From the NCBI GenBank assembly GCA_030340625.1, contig JAOPHQ010003696.1, forward strand, positions 219,501-283,500: 64,000 nt of DNA, given 5' to 3'. Positions within the stretch are counted from its first letter, which is position 1. Every line of letters begins with the position of its first letter. Positions 63,858-64,000 of this stretch are shown here, piece after piece. This DNA comes from Merluccius polli (Eukaryota > Chordata > Actinopteri > Gadiformes > Merlucciidae). Position numbers and translations under genes: made by a program. A model generated the notes under the pieces. That model was given only the letters and a program-made list of their open reading frames with translations, had not been told where the DNA came from and did no database searches.

Positions 63858-64000
63858 ATATCAATTCAATTAAATTCAAACTTTATTAAGGACACATCTC
63901 ATGAAAGGTCCATAACACCAACACAACACAATAATAATAAAATAATAAAAATAGAATAAAAAAAACATTGTATTAGCTCTTTGTCGCCTTTTATTTGTTG
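63858..64000 (-). mobile_element. LINE/SINE 3' end, cut by window edge
   Basis: On the minus strand the sequence reads ATGGACCTTTCATGAGATGT, then CCTTAATAAAGTTTGAATTT and AATTGAATTGA, a typical fish LINE or SINE tail with AATTGA repeats. The body lies beyond 64000. Confidence 0.55.

Overview
This window looks like intergenic DNA from a ray-finned (teleost) fish. The evidence is the repeat content: L2/CR1-type LINEs with GAATTGAATT-type tails, BEL/Pao and Ty3/Gypsy LTR retrotransposons, a tRNA-derived SINE of the common fish type, many short terminal-inverted-repeat (TIR) DNA transposons of hAT, Harbinger, CACTA and TTAA-target type, and abundant long CA, GT, TA, CT and TTA microsatellites. 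The species cannot be named from sequence alone. No bacterial-type gene, CRISPR array or convincing functional tRNA or rRNA gene was seen.

Layout. 0-1.5 kb: minus-strand LINE fragment. 1.8-2.7 kb: TIR element with an extreme G-run array. 3.4-3.7 kb: small TTAA-flanked element. 3.7-7.5 kb: mostly unannotated AT-rich DNA with microsatellites and a perfect 41-bp palindrome. 7.56-12.89 kb: one stretch bounded by CACTGTAA/TTACAGTG inverted ends that encloses a spliced gene tail (three exons, plus strand), a Mutator-like MITE and another TIR element with a tRNA-like insert. 13.26-13.62 kb: SINE. 13.94-17.8 kb: two head-to-tail Harbinger-like copies. 17.8-24.7 kb: decayed BEL/Pao element on the minus strand that lacks its 5' LTR. 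24.7-25.8 kb: LINE reverse-transcriptase fragment. 25.8-31.4 kb: a LINE whose ORF1 and ORF2 both look intact. 31.57-32.52 kb: TTAA element with a nested MITE. 32.5-33.0 kb: LINE 3' end. 33.0-39.8 kb: Gypsy remnant split by a 3.1-kb hAT-like element, which holds a Harbinger-like element, which holds two hAT MITEs. 39.8-41.8 kb: repeat region carrying the motif CTAGGTGGCGCT. 42-46.8 kb: the poorest region for recognisable elements. 46.85-51.58 kb: chromodomain Gypsy element with both LTRs. 51.9-59.3 kb: second BEL/Pao element, itself split by an L2 copy that carries a hAT and a Harbinger-like insertion. 59.3-62.6 kb: nested elements around a split 77-bp tandem array. 63.1-64 kb: LINE fragment interrupted by a Harbinger remnant with HARBI1-like transposase sequence.

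Functionally this is a layered set of selfish elements. Target-site duplications (TSDs) at many junctions let the order of insertion be read directly. The only sequence that resembles a host gene is the three-exon tail at 9.55-11.48 kb. Because it sits between the inverted CACTG ends it may be cargo of a large DNA transposon; this is the observation most worth following. Family names for the non-autonomous elements rest on TSD length and terminal bases, not on database comparison.
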